A stretch of DNA of 64,000 nucleotides, taken from positions 1,344,501 through 1,408,500 of the forward strand of contig CP002098.1 in assembly GCA_000145985.1 (NCBI GenBank), in the 5' to 3' direction. Source of the DNA: Ignisphaera aggregans DSM 17230. Its GTDB lineage: Archaea > Thermoproteota > Thermoprotei_A > Sulfolobales > Ignisphaeraceae. Both the position numbers and the translations under genes were made by a program. Under the pieces are notes generated by a model. It searched no databases. It saw only the letters and a program-made list of their open reading frames with translations, and was not told the origin of the DNA. This document shows positions 9,208 through 17,945 of the stretch, piece after piece (the stretch's first letter is position 1; each line of letters begins with the position of its first letter).

Positions 9208-9663
9208 CTATTTTGACAGATCTATATAGCTACATTCATACTCTCTAACATCTATATCTACTTCTAATAATCTATTCTTCTCCTGATCTAATAACCAAGC
9301 TTTCATTGAGCCAGATATATTGCTGACTATAATCCACACAATAGGCCATTTTTTCATTCCTTCTATATCCTTTTCGCTAGGAAAAGGAGGTGCACTATGC
9401 GAATGAACTATCCCTATGATATCAAGATTCAATTGTTCAATAAATCTTGATATTTTATAGACGCATATTGGATCTGCTATAAATTCTAATGATGGATTTT
9501 GGGCAATATTTTTACACTGGATCAGGCCTTTAACTATAAATTCATCACCGACCTTTGTACCTATGGCAAAGAAAACAATCTCTATTGTTGGATTATTTAG
9601 TACCTTCTCTACGATAACATTATAGCAGGATATGCCTAAGACTATCTTCAATAATACCAACAC
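9208..9663 (-). CDS. JAMM/MPN+ metalloprotease-like protein
   Basis: JAMM proteases are zinc isopeptidases that remove ubiquitin-like modifiers; archaeal ones act on SAMP/Urm-type proteins or in other amidohydrolysis. The motif GIVHSHSAPPFPSEKD near residues 95-110 gives H-S-H, Ser and Asp. The spacing from the second His to Ser is six residues, where the usual motif has seven, and Pro after HSH is replaced by Ser. A Glu near residue 28 (TIEIVFFAIG) can be the catalytic acid. The GTG start directly follows the TGA stop of the nicotinamidase gene, so the two are translationally coupled. Confidence 0.65.
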   Translation of the reverse strand: MLVLLKIVLGISCYNVIVEKVLNNPTIEIVFFAIGTKVGDEFIVKGLIQCKNIAQNPSLEFIADPICVYKISRFIEQLNLDIIGIVHSHSAPPFPSEKDIEGMKKWPIVWIIVSNISGSMKAWLLDQEKNRLLEVDIDVREYECSYIDLSK

Positions 9664-10251
9664 TCAGATAACTATATCATGTTCATCTACAAAGATTATC
9701 CCTAGTTCAAGAAGTTCCTTAATAGCTTTTTCAACAGAGCCTTTAGGAATATCCACCCCCTTAATCCCATCACTCAATACAAAGGTCTCATATCCATATC
9801 TAAATGCATCTATAGCTGTTGCTTTAACACAATAATCTGTTGCTACACCAGCAATAAATACTCTCCTTACACCATACTTCTTCAAAATATTATTTAGCTC
9901 CGTACCATCAAATCCACTGTAAGCTTCCTTCTCCGGGTCTTCAGCCTTAGAGATAATAATTGAATTACTAGGAAGTCTTAGATCCGAAACAAATTCTGCA
10001 CCCTTTGTATTTTGAATACAGTGTGGAGGCCAAGGACCTCCTCTAGTTTTAAATGATATATGATTTGGTGGATGCCAATCTCTTGTTGCAACAATTAATG
10101 CACCATTCTTTGAAAAAATATCAATGTATCTATTTATCTTTGGTATAATTGTTAACGCATTTTCTACAGGGAGAGCACCGCCAGGCATAAAATCATTTTG
10201 CATATCAACAATTATTAGCGAATCCAGTTTACCTATCTTTATTTGTGCCAT
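9664..10251 (-). CDS. pncA: Nicotinamidase, isochorismatase superfamily
   Basis: Converts nicotinamide to nicotinic acid in NAD salvage. It has the IVDMQNDFMPGGAL N-terminus with the catalytic Asp, TRDWHPPNHISF with metal-binding Asp and His, a Lys in ISKAEDPEKEAYSGF, and the nucleophilic Cys in AGVATDYCVKATA. Order and spacing fit PncA. ATG at 10251 is preferred because GGTGA sits eight bases upstream. A GTG at 10266 would add five residues but lies inside that signal. It heads an operon with the JAMM gene. Confidence 0.9.
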   Translation of the reverse strand: MAQIKIGKLDSLIIVDMQNDFMPGGALPVENALTIIPKINRYIDIFSKNGALIVATRDWHPPNHISFKTRGGPWPPHCIQNTKGAEFVSDLRLPSNSIIISKAEDPEKEAYSGFDGTELNNILKKYGVRRVFIAGVATDYCVKATAIDAFRYGYETFVLSDGIKGVDIPKGSVEKAIKELLELGIIFVDEHDIVI

Positions 10252-10442
10252 TTCATATCTCACCACATAATAGACTATACTTTAGGTGCTAATAAATACT
10301 TAATTACTATATAAATCCCCTTCACAATCGTTTTACTGGTTAAAAGACATGATTTTATATTATAGCTTAATCATTAATAGTATTAGGTCTAAATCTTCAT
10401 AATAGTGATGGTTATGGCTATAGTAGGGGTATTAGCAAGAAG

Positions 10443-10451
10443 GTTTATAAG
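10443..10451 (+). promoter_or_regulatory. TATA box of the archease gene
   Basis: GTTTATAAG lies where it would place a transcription start near 10472, just before the archease gene. It is the only clear TATA-like box in the proximal part of the divergent gap 10252-10506. Confidence 0.5.
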
Positions 10452-10506
10452 CCATAGTCTCTACCTTGAAAGATGAAACTTTTAGTTGAATGAAGGTTAT
10501 GAACAT

Positions 10507-10956
10507 ATGTGTGAGAAGGGATTTGAGTTCCTAGATCATACTGCTGATGTGCTTGTAAAAGCATGGGGTAGAACTTTACCTGAAGCTCTTTCAGAGATCG
10601 CTCGTGGAATGTTTGAAATAATGACGGATACTAGCAAAATAGAACCTACTACAGCGATAGAAATAGAGGTATGTGGTTTTGATTTAGAAAACCTAGTATA
10701 TAGATGGTTAGAGGAGTTGCTCTATTATCATGATTCTAAGAATTTGGTATTTGGAGAATTTCAAGTAGTATCTATTGAAGAAAAAAGTTCTGGTGATAAT
10801 GAAAAGAGTATCTGTTTAAAAGCTATAGTAAAGGGTGAAGTATTCAATAGAGATAAACATGAGTCTAGAACAGTGGTAAAGGCAGTAACATATCATAATA
10901 TGTCTGTTATAAGAGAAAACGATAAATGGACAATTACAGTAGTTTTTGATATATAG
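10507..10956 (+). CDS. Archease
   Basis: Cofactor of the RtcB RNA ligase; it speeds guanylylation during tRNA exon ligation. The N-terminus GFEFLDHTADVLVKAWG is the archease signature with its metal-binding Asp residues, followed by WLEELLYYHDSKNLVF, KGEVFNRDKHESRTVVKAVTYH and a C-terminal FDI. The ATG at 10507 gives the usual compact N-terminus. A TTG at 10486 would add seven residues. The link to tRNA splicing is fitting because both tRNAs in this window have introns. RtcB itself is not in the window. Confidence 0.9.
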   Translation: MCEKGFEFLDHTADVLVKAWGRTLPEALSEIARGMFEIMTDTSKIEPTTAIEIEVCGFDLENLVYRWLEELLYYHDSKNLVFGEFQVVSIEEKSSGDNEKSICLKAIVKGEVFNRDKHESRTVVKAVTYHNMSVIRENDKWTITVVFDI

Positions 10957-11093
10957 TTTCTCAAGAAACTAACCAAATTTTAATCTTGGATTCTCTGATT
11001 ATCGTCATCATCTATGTCATTATTATTAGCTATCCATCTAAGTCTACTATTTTCTACTAAATACCTCATATAGCTCTAGGATATGGAATCGGA

Positions 11094-11933
11094 TTATAAT
11101 TGATAGAAGAGGTTGTTAATTAGTTCTCTAATCTTTTCTATTCCAAAATAATCTATGAGTCTACGATCTATAGCATTAAGAATCTCATTTCTATTTGTAG
11201 CATTAGAAAATCCACCGAAATACCATATTATAGCATCTATATGTAGAGGTGGTATCGAGGATGTCTTTCCAATTTCGTTCCATGCTTTAATTATTATTTT
11301 TGGATAGTGTAACACATATTCTATGTTACATGGTTTAAGAGATTCACATTCAATTACTCCAGAGGTGCTAGAGATTCTTGCAACTCTTCTATCGACAGGG
11401 ATTGGAATATCAAATGGAAGTGTATAGTCATATCCTAGAGCTCTTAAGCCATAGTATATCATCTTAATTGAGAAAACAATGGTTTTTGAATCTGGGTCTG
11501 AGTCAAGACATTTTGCAATGTAATTCCTCAGTTCAACTAATTTAACATTGTTAATATAATTAACAATATCTTTGCAATGCATAATCCTATCGAGCCTTCT
11601 AATCTTCTGATTTAACAGATATCTATTGTATATCATTGTGAATTCTTTAACTATTTTCACAATGTCATGAAAACTTTCAATCTCTCTACATCTTAATAAA
11701 ACATATTTAGAAAATTCTTTCCAAAAAATCTCTCCACGCATTGTTAATGAATAGCTAACTAAACTATTTAAAGCTAATAAATATAGAGCATTGTTGGAAC
11801 ACTTTGATACTAATTCTCTGGCGATGTCCATTTGCGGATCTAGAGATTCAAAATACTTTGCACCAATAATGCCAATAGATCTAAGCGTAATACCTATTTC
11901 AATCACACGCTCATTATTTACTCTTGGTTTCAA
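11094..11933 (-). CDS. Archaeal GO glycosylase (AGOG, 8-oxoguanine DNA glycosylase/lyase)
   Basis: Base-excision repair enzyme removing 8-oxoguanine. Recognised as the AGOG family by KTIVFSIKMIYYGLRALG, which contains the presumed catalytic Lys. DIPIPVDRRVARISSTSG, with the helix-hairpin-helix-linked Asp, and PPLHIDAIIWYFGG also fit. Length (279 aa) is close to characterised AGOG proteins of about 250-270 aa. The start is TTG with GAGGT upstream, and a TATA-like CTATAAAAATT lies at about 11975-11985 on this strand. Assignment is from remembered motifs. Confidence 0.75.
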   Translation of the reverse strand: MKPRVNNERVIEIGITLRSIGIIGAKYFESLDPQMDIARELVSKCSNNALYLLALNSLVSYSLTMRGEIFWKEFSKYVLLRCREIESFHDIVKIVKEFTMIYNRYLLNQKIRRLDRIMHCKDIVNYINNVKLVELRNYIAKCLDSDPDSKTIVFSIKMIYYGLRALGYDYTLPFDIPIPVDRRVARISSTSGVIECESLKPCNIEYVLHYPKIIIKAWNEIGKTSSIPPLHIDAIIWYFGGFSNATNRNEILNAIDRRLIDYFGIEKIRELINNLFYQL

Positions 11934-12070
11934 TTGAATCTAACCTCAGCCCTAAACTATTAATGTTAGCACTATAGATAATTTTTATAGATCCATCTAA
12001 CCGTGTATAAATATTGAAATAAATTTATAAACTACTAGAATAGAGAGATAAGAGGAATGATATTACCAAT

Positions 12071-12078
12071 ATTTATAG
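12071..12078 (+). promoter_or_regulatory. TATA box for C/D sRNA at 12101
   Basis: ATTTATAG lies about 25 bases before the inferred 5' end of the guide RNA, the standard archaeal box A distance. Confidence 0.45.
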
Positions 12079-12100
12079 ACCTTTATGATGCTTAGTAACG

Positions 12101-12155
12101 GGAATGATGTTATGTAGCAAATCTGATATGTGATGAAGGGCTCATATCTGATACA
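12101..12155 (+). ncRNA. C/D box guide sRNA
   Basis: Directs 2'-O-methylation with L7Ae, Nop5 and fibrillarin. All boxes are visible: C ATGATGT (12104-12110), 12-nt guide TATGTAGCAAAT, D' CTGA (12123-12126), 3-nt spacer, C' GTGATGA (12130-12136), 11-nt guide AGGGCTCATAT, D CTGA (12148-12151). The only departure is the last base of C. The spacings are those of compact archaeal sRNAs. It lies just past the 3' end of the HIT gene on the opposite strand. I could not assign targets. Confidence 0.8.
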
Positions 12156-12158
12156 ATT

Positions 12159-12665
12159 TTATGTCATTGAGTTCTCTATACATTTTCTAAGCTTATTCCA
12201 TGTGGTATTCAAATCTTCAGGTATTACCTTAGAAAATGCTATTGTGGGCATGAAATTTGTATCTCCAATCCACCTAGGGACTATATGTATATGTACATGA
12301 TGTTCTATACCTGCACCTGCTGCTTTACCAATATTTGAACCTATATTAAAGCCATGAGGATTGTAACACAATCTAATTGCTTTAATAACTAAGGTTATAG
12401 TTTTCATAAGATCTAACAGCTCTTCATCATTAAGCAGTTCTATACTTGGAACATGTCTTATTGGTGCCACCATTACATGTCCATTGTTATAAGGATAACG
12501 GTTTAACATTGCTATACTATATTTACTTCTATATATAACATAATTCGTTTGTTCATCATTATTTACAGCATTACAAAATATACAGTATTTATCATTATTA
12601 TTCTTCGCTACATAAGAGGATCTCCAAGGCGCCCATAGGAGTTCATATGGCATCTTCTTACCCAT
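12159..12665 (-). CDS. HIT family nucleotide hydrolase/transferase
   Basis: Histidine-triad protein acting on dinucleoside polyphosphates or AMP-linked substrates. The N-terminus LLWAPWRSSYV followed by CIFC is the AP4A phosphorylase/FHIT-like form with zinc cysteines, GHVMVAPIRHVPS is mid-protein, and the catalytic triad HVHIHIVPRW lies near residue 122. Length (168 aa) is normal. The start may be either the first ATG or the one four codons later. Substrate is not determinable. Confidence 0.85.
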   Translation of the reverse strand: MGKKMPYELLWAPWRSSYVAKNNNDKYCIFCNAVNNDEQTNYVIYRSKYSIAMLNRYPYNNGHVMVAPIRHVPSIELLNDEELLDLMKTITLVIKAIRLCYNPHGFNIGSNIGKAAGAGIEHHVHIHIVPRWIGDTNFMPTIAFSKVIPEDLNTTWNKLRKCIENSMT

Positions 12666-12761
12666 ACCTAACCTTTAGTTAAATATAATAATATAGCCCT
12701 TATATAATTATGTATTCATAGTTATCTAACTATATCAAAATAAACAATATATTTATTATTT

Positions 12762-13526
12762 TTATATAGAAGAGTGTATTAGCAGTGATGTAACTATGTA
12801 GATCAATATTGATATAGATAGAAATGTAACCATTGGAAGACCCCATGAAATAACCACTACAGTATTTGGCTGAAGATCTACTACTTTCTCTTTCCATTTA
12901 TCAAACTCTTCATCTATATTAAATGTTATTCTATCAACATATCCAGGTATATATATAGGGAAATAAAATTTCTTTCTCAATGCATTTTCTAGATATGTTA
13001 CTCTGTAAAATATTGTGTATAGGATCTTCTTATATAATGGAACTTTCAAATATCCTAATAACCTTATATTAATTAGATTGTTTATTATGTTATAGATTAT
13101 TATAAGGAATACTAAGAAGCAATAAAACAAGAGGATAATAACTATTGGAGGCAATATTGCAATTAATAGGTAGGGTAGATTCACATCTGGACGAATATAT
13201 AGATATAGAGAATTTAGCATTGTACTAAATGGATAATTTAATGAAAATGTTAAGAGAGCTAGAAAATCTGCACCTCCAAATAGCTTTAGCCAAAATGATA
13301 GAATTGCAAATATCATTAACATAATACTTGTAATGGTTATTGAAATAAGATACAGAGCATCATTAAGATTCATGCTAATGAATAGATATGCATTTGATAG
13401 AATTCCTATGGCCATTGAAGGTAGCCATATTTTGGGGGATATTTCACGGTATTTCCAATCCTGAATTCCTGCGACAATAAATGTTAATACGAGTACTATT
13501 GTCTTAATACTCTCAATTTCGTTCAT
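12762..13526 (-). CDS. A24 prepilin peptidase (PibD/FlaK-like)
   Basis: Membrane aspartyl protease that trims type IV pilin or archaellin signal peptides. The two active-site motifs are present: GIQDWKYREIS near residue 20 with the first Asp, and FGGADFLAL near residue 84 with GxxD. About six hydrophobic segments, with a cytosolic stretch at 150-220, fit a polytopic protein. No pilin or archaellum genes are close. It is the next gene downstream of radA on the same strand, 155 bp away. Confidence 0.8.
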   Translation of the reverse strand: MNEIESIKTIVLVLTFIVAGIQDWKYREISPKIWLPSMAIGILSNAYLFISMNLNDALYLISITITSIMLMIFAILSFWLKLFGGADFLALLTFSLNYPFSTMLNSLYLYIRPDVNLPYLLIAILPPIVIILLFYCFLVFLIIIYNIINNLINIRLLGYLKVPLYKKILYTIFYRVTYLENALRKKFYFPIYIPGYVDRITFNIDEEFDKWKEKVVDLQPNTVVVISWGLPMVTFLSISILIYIVTSLLIHSSI

Positions 13527-13681
13527 TGTATTTTCTCCACATATTTACCTTAGTGAAATTTGTTGGCTATTAAAATACTTCTAGTTTTCATTTAAGAGAG
13601 TTAAATATAGTTTTAAATAATCTCTATAATCAAATGGATTAAGGTATTATTTAAATAGTCTTCTATTCTATGATAGATAAT

Positions 13682-14632
13682 CTACTCTGGATCTCTAATA
13701 CCTGCTTCAGTAATGGCAAACACGGCTTCGCTTTCGGGTAGATGTGGAGCATCTACAACTCTAGCTATTCGCCTATTTCCTCTACTCTTCTTTAGTTGTA
13801 CACGTATTCCAGGTGCATGATATAGAACATGACCTCCTATAGCTACTGTTGGATCACCATAGAAGACATCTGGTCTTGCCATAACCTGATTTGTTACAAC
13901 AACAGCAACATCAAAGAGCTCTGCTATTGACATTAATTGATGTAGATGTCTGTTAAGTTTTTGTTGACGAACTGCAAGATTTTCTCTACCTGGGTATTCA
14001 GCTCTAAAATGACCTGTTATTGAGTCTACTACAACAAGACCTATGTTCTCTTTAGGTATTATCTCCTTTAGTTCCTCAGCTATAGCCATCTGATGATCGC
14101 TATTAACAGCTCTTACATAGAGTATGTTTTCCATAGCTTCATCAGGATTCATACCAATTGCTCTAGCCATTGCCTCTATTCTTTCCCATCTAAATGTTCC
14201 TTCAGTATCTATATATATAGCACGTTTAGAAAGACCTCCTTTTTCAGGAGGTAATTGTACATTTACAGCCAACTGATGACAAATCTGTGTTTTTCCACTT
14301 CCAAACTCTCCAAATAATTCCGTTATCGTTTTAACCTCTATACCACCGCCTAGAAGTGTATCAAGGTTTTTACTACCGGTTGTTATCTTTGGTAAAGACA
14401 TTCTCTCCTTCTTTATTTCCAAAGCTGTTTTTAATCCTAAACCTAGTGCATTGCGAGCTTGGCTTATTAATCTCTGAACTGTTTGAAGAGGTATCGCAAG
14501 ATTTTGACTAAGTTCTTGCGCATTTGCTGCTGCTAATGCTTCAACAGTGGTTATACCCATTTCCTGAAGCTTTTTAAGTATAGTACTCGATATGCCAAGC
14601 TCTTCAAGACTTTTAACTTTAGAGCTACTCAT
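13682..14632 (-). CDS. radA: RadA DNA recombinase
   Basis: Archaeal RecA/Rad51 homologue for strand exchange. An N-terminal helix-hairpin-helix domain ([20 protein letters not shown]) precedes the ATPase core with Walker [10 protein letters not shown] near residue 110, Walker [19 protein letters not shown], and loop regions [12 protein letters not shown] and GGHVLYHAP. The ATG at 14632 has GTGGGC eight bases upstream and is preferred over GTG at 14644. It is divergent from thrS. Confidence 0.97.
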   Translation of the reverse strand: MSSSKVKSLEELGISSTILKKLQEMGITTVEALAAANAQELSQNLAIPLQTVQRLISQARNALGLGLKTALEIKKERMSLPKITTGSKNLDTLLGGGIEVKTITELFGEFGSGKTQICHQLAVNVQLPPEKGGLSKRAIYIDTEGTFRWERIEAMARAIGMNPDEAMENILYVRAVNSDHQMAIAEELKEIIPKENIGLVVVDSITGHFRAEYPGRENLAVRQQKLNRHLHQLMSIAELFDVAVVVTNQVMARPDVFYGDPTVAIGGHVLYHAPGIRVQLKKSRGNRRIARVVDAPHLPESEAVFAITEAGIRDPE

Positions 14633-14725
14633 AGTTAGGCCCACATTCCTATTTATTTAGTGTGTAAATTTCCTAATATGCTCTTCTGGACATAGCTGAA
14701 AATATTAAATTGTGTTTTTCACAAA

Positions 14726-14734
14726 CTTTAAAAT
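14726..14734 (+). promoter_or_regulatory. TATA box of thrS
   Basis: CTTTAAAAT, about 31 bases before a start near 14757. The gene's ribosome binding site GAGGT (14761-14765) follows. Confidence 0.45.
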
Positions 14735-14773
14735 AGATAGTTGCTAAGGAAAATATAGTAGAGGTAATTCATA

Positions 14774-16627
14774 ATGAAATTACTAACAATACATGCTAAA
14801 GAATTTATGTTTAAACCTACTGAAAGAGCATTAGATATATTTGATGAGCCTATAACAAGTGAAAGATATGAAAATGTACTAGTAGCTTTCATAACGGTAG
14901 AGGAAGATGATGAGAAGGATATAGATGGAGTTGTAACTCAGGCAGTAAATGAAATAATTGACATATATAAGAAGGTGGGTGCAAGAGGAATAGTTATCTA
15001 TCCTTATGCACATCTCTCCTCTTCTCTTGCAGCACCATCTGTTGCAAAGGAAATAGTATCTAAGGTTTATGAAGTTTTAAAGAATGAAGGTTTTAATGTT
15101 GTTAAAGCACCTTTTGGATGGTATAAAGAATTTGAGCTTCACTGTTATGGTCATCCTCTAAGTGAGCTTTCTAGAACTATTCGTCCTACTATAAGAGAGA
15201 GGAGAAGAACTATAGAGAAAAAGTATTATATTTTGACACCTGATGGAAATATCTATAAACCTGGGGAGTTCGAGTTTAGTAATGAAAATATAGAGCTAAA
15301 GATATTGGTTGATAAAGAAGTCTTTAAAAAGGAGATTGAAGGAGGTCAAGGAAAGGTTTTACAATATCTTAAGAAATTTGGATTTGAATGGGAAGAATTA
15401 TCAGATCATGGTCATATGAGATATGAACCACATGCCACTGTTATACTTGAAGCAGTTATGCAGTACTCTTGGATTGTTGCAAATTCTCTTAATATTCCCG
15501 TATTTAGGGTAAAAGGAACTAATATGTTTAATGTCAATGCAGAGGCAGTTAAGCAACATGCAGAACTCTTTGGTGAAAGGATGTATGAGGTAAGGATTGA
15601 TAATGATAGATATATTCTAAGATTTGCTGCATGTTATCAGCAATTCTCTATATTAAAGGATTGGGTTCTAAGCTATAGAGATCTTCCAATGGGTATGTTT
15701 GAAATAGCTGATAGTTATAGATATGAACAGAGGGGGGAACTTGTATTAGGATTCAGATTAAGGAGATTCCATATGCCAGATCTACATATTTTAACTAAGG
15801 ATCTTGAAGAAGCAAAGCGTATAGCTATGATCGTAAGGAACAAGATAGTTGAGGAGGCTAGGAAAATTGGACGTGAATATCAGGCTATATACAATATAAC
15901 TGAAGATTTCTTTAATACTAATTTTGAGTACATAGTCGAACTTGTGAGAGCTGAAGGCAAGCCTGTGTTGGTTGTACTCTATCCTCCAGGACTTTATTAC
16001 TGGGTTATAAATGTTGAGTATATCATAATAGATGAGTTGAAAAGACCTCGAGAGATAGCTACATGGCAAATAGATGTTGGAAATGCCAAGAGATTTGGTA
16101 TAAAATATGTAGATGAAAATGGTGTTGAAAGGCATCCCATAATAATTCACACTGCTATACTAGGTTCTGTAGAGAGATATATATACATGGTCTTTGATAC
16201 TGTAGCTCGTAGCGAAAGCGAAAATAAACCACCTACATTACCATTATGGTTGTCACCCATACAAGTCAGGGTAATTCCCATATCTAAGGAAACACTAACA
16301 TATGCTATAAATGTGGCTAAAGAGCTTAGTAGGCATGGAATTAGAGTAGATATTGATGATAGAGATGAAAGTCTTGGTAAGAAAATAAGAGATGCAGGTA
16401 TAGAATGGATACCATATGTTATAGTTATTGGTGAAAGAGAGATGAAGACGGGTACTATCAATGTGAGAATTAGGAAGGATGGTATACAAAGAGTTATGCA
16501 TATTGATGAATTCATAAAGCTTATTAACGAGGAATTAAATGGATATCCTAGGATTGAATCATCTCTACCCATGTTTTTAAGCAAAAGGCCAAGACTCTAT
16601 TATCTACAGCCTACAACTCAAAGCTAA
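14774..16627 (+). CDS. thrS: Threonyl-tRNA synthetase, archaeal type with editing domain
   Basis: Charges tRNA-Thr. The first 140 residues form the archaeal N2 editing domain, related to D-aminoacyl-tRNA deacylase (MKLLTIHAKEF, VIYPYAHLSSSLA, KAPFGWYKEF). The class II core has motif 2 region ADSYRYEQRGELVLGFRLRR, zinc-site Cys (RFAACYQQF) and His (MPDLHI, IIIHTAILG), and motif 3 around LGSVERYIYMVFD. An anticodon-binding domain completes 617 aa. Editing and aminoacylation are in one chain, unlike some crenarchaea that split them into two genes. Confidence 0.95.
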   Translation: MKLLTIHAKEFMFKPTERALDIFDEPITSERYENVLVAFITVEEDDEKDIDGVVTQAVNEIIDIYKKVGARGIVIYPYAHLSSSLAAPSVAKEIVSKVYEVLKNEGFNVVKAPFGWYKEFELHCYGHPLSELSRTIRPTIRERRRTIEKKYYILTPDGNIYKPGEFEFSNENIELKILVDKEVFKKEIEGGQGKVLQYLKKFGFEWEELSDHGHMRYEPHATVILEAVMQYSWIVANSLNIPVFRVKGTNMFNVNAEAVKQHAELFGERMYEVRIDNDRYILRFAACYQQFSILKDWVLSYRDLPMGMFEIADSYRYEQRGELVLGFRLRRFHMPDLHILTKDLEEAKRIAMIVRNKIVEEARKIGREYQAIYNITEDFFNTNFEYIVELVRAEGKPVLVVLYPPGLYYWVINVEYIIIDELKRPREIATWQIDVGNAKRFGIKYVDENGVERHPIIIHTAILGSVERYIYMVFDTVARSESENKPPTLPLWLSPIQVRVIPISKETLTYAINVAKELSRHGIRVDIDDRDESLGKKIRDAGIEWIPYVIVIGEREMKTGTINVRIRKDGIQRVMHIDEFIKLINEELNGYPRIESSLPMFLSKRPRLYYLQPTTQS

Positions 16628-16639
16628 GGTAAAAAAATA

Positions 16640-16697
16640 CAATGATGATCTGTCGCCCAGACTGAGAAGGGGATGATGTAATGAACCTCCTCTGAGT
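16640..16697 (+). ncRNA. C/D box guide sRNA between thrS and mevalonate kinase
   Basis: C box ATGATGA (16642-16648), 13-nt guide TCTGTCGCCCAGA, D' CTGA (16662-16665), 7-nt spacer, C' ATGATGT (16673-16679), 12-nt guide AATGAACCTCCT, D CTGA (16692-16695). The RNA fills the 68-nt gap after thrS, and its D box directly precedes a GTG that could start the mevalonate kinase. No own TATA box is clear, so it may be processed from a thrS-mvk transcript. Targets not identified. Confidence 0.8.
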
Positions 16698-16704
16698 GAG
16701 TCAA

Positions 16705-17748
16705 ATGGATGAAATTATAGTTTCCATCCCAACAAAGGTTACACTATTTGGTGAACATGCTGTTGTCTATGGAAAACCAGCTATAGCTACAACAATCCCC
16801 GTATTCATAGAGATTAGTGGGGTGCTGATAAGAGAACCAGTATTGACGATAAATATGAGAAATCCTATACATATGTATATAGAGAGTATCTCTATAGACA
16901 GAACAACTAATAAATTAAATGTTTCTACAGATAGAAAACATGTTGAACAGTTGATTAGGTATATGGTTACCGCTTTAGAAATTTGCGAAGATGATCTTAA
17001 AACAGATAAGAGGTATGGCTATGTAATAAATATAAATAGTGATTTACCTCCAGGTATAGGTTTAGGAACCTCAGCTGCAATATCTGTAGGTACAATAACA
17101 TTATGTGAACTTCTTAATAATGGTATGACCATAGATTCTATAGAGAAGTCAAAGGAAAGAATTGCTTATTTAGCATGGAAAACAGAACAGAGAGTTCAAG
17201 GAATGGCAAGCCCTATGGACACCTTTACAATTACCTTTGGAGGACTAAGATATATAGATCCAACTACTCTACAAGCAAAACCTATAGATATCAATAAAGA
17301 GATTAACATTCTTGTAGGAGCTACAGAGAGAAAATATACAACAGCAGAATTAGTAAGGAGAGTGAGAATGTTAAAAGAGAAGAATCCGTTATTAATAGAC
17401 TCCATAATGAGTGGTATAGGGTATGTAGTTTCTGAGGCTTATAAGGCATTAATAGACGGTGATTGGGATTATCTAGGAATGCTTATGAATATAAATCACG
17501 GTTTTCTTGAAGCACTTGGCATAGTAGATGAGAAGCATAGCAATATTATTCATATTCTTAGAAAGATGGGAGCTCTGGGTGCAAAAACTAGTGGTGCCGG
17601 TGGTGGGGGAGCATTTATAGCACTTGCAAGGAGTTATGAGGATCTCAACACTATAGAGCTAGTTGCTAAAGCATTGGGAGCCCACGTTGTAGCTAAGAAA
17701 ATACATAGAGATGGTGTTACAGCAAGGGTTTCAAAGGGAGTGGTCTAG
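16705..17748 (+). CDS. mvk: Mevalonate kinase
   Basis: GHMP kinase phosphorylating mevalonate, the first ATP step of the isoprenoid pathway feeding archaeal lipids. It has IPTKVTLFGEHAVVYGKPA at the N-terminus, the ATP loop DLPPGIGLGTSAAIS near residue 115, QGMASPMDTFT, and the C-terminal TSGAGGGGAFIAL. The ATG at 16705 gives the normal N-terminus, while GTG at 16696 would add three residues and touch the D box of the upstream guide RNA. No other mevalonate-pathway gene is adjacent; lipid genes occur at 24-26 kb. Confidence 0.95.
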   Translation: MDEIIVSIPTKVTLFGEHAVVYGKPAIATTIPVFIEISGVLIREPVLTINMRNPIHMYIESISIDRTTNKLNVSTDRKHVEQLIRYMVTALEICEDDLKTDKRYGYVININSDLPPGIGLGTSAAISVGTITLCELLNNGMTIDSIEKSKERIAYLAWKTEQRVQGMASPMDTFTITFGGLRYIDPTTLQAKPIDINKEINILVGATERKYTTAELVRRVRMLKEKNPLLIDSIMSGIGYVVSEAYKALIDGDWDYLGMLMNINHGFLEALGIVDEKHSNIIHILRKMGALGAKTSGAGGGGAFIALARSYEDLNTIELVAKALGAHVVAKKIHRDGVTARVSKGVV

Positions 17749-17945
17749 TCTAATTTTGTACTACACTATAGGTTTGGCAAGGTTTAGAGAATTTTTATAG
17801 ATTGATGTAAATAGTACTTCATTCAAAATAATAAAAAACCGGATGTTGGGGGTGTATAGCTATAAGCTATATATCACTGTATGATATCCTAGAATCGATA
17901 TTTAGATATAGGAAAATCGATGAAGAGCTCATTAGAAATGTAAGG

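Noticed and set aside
15791-16584. Overlapping reverse open frames opposite thrS
   Set aside because: They lie wholly within the conserved synthetase core, and their Ser/Ile-rich products are typical of antisense translation.
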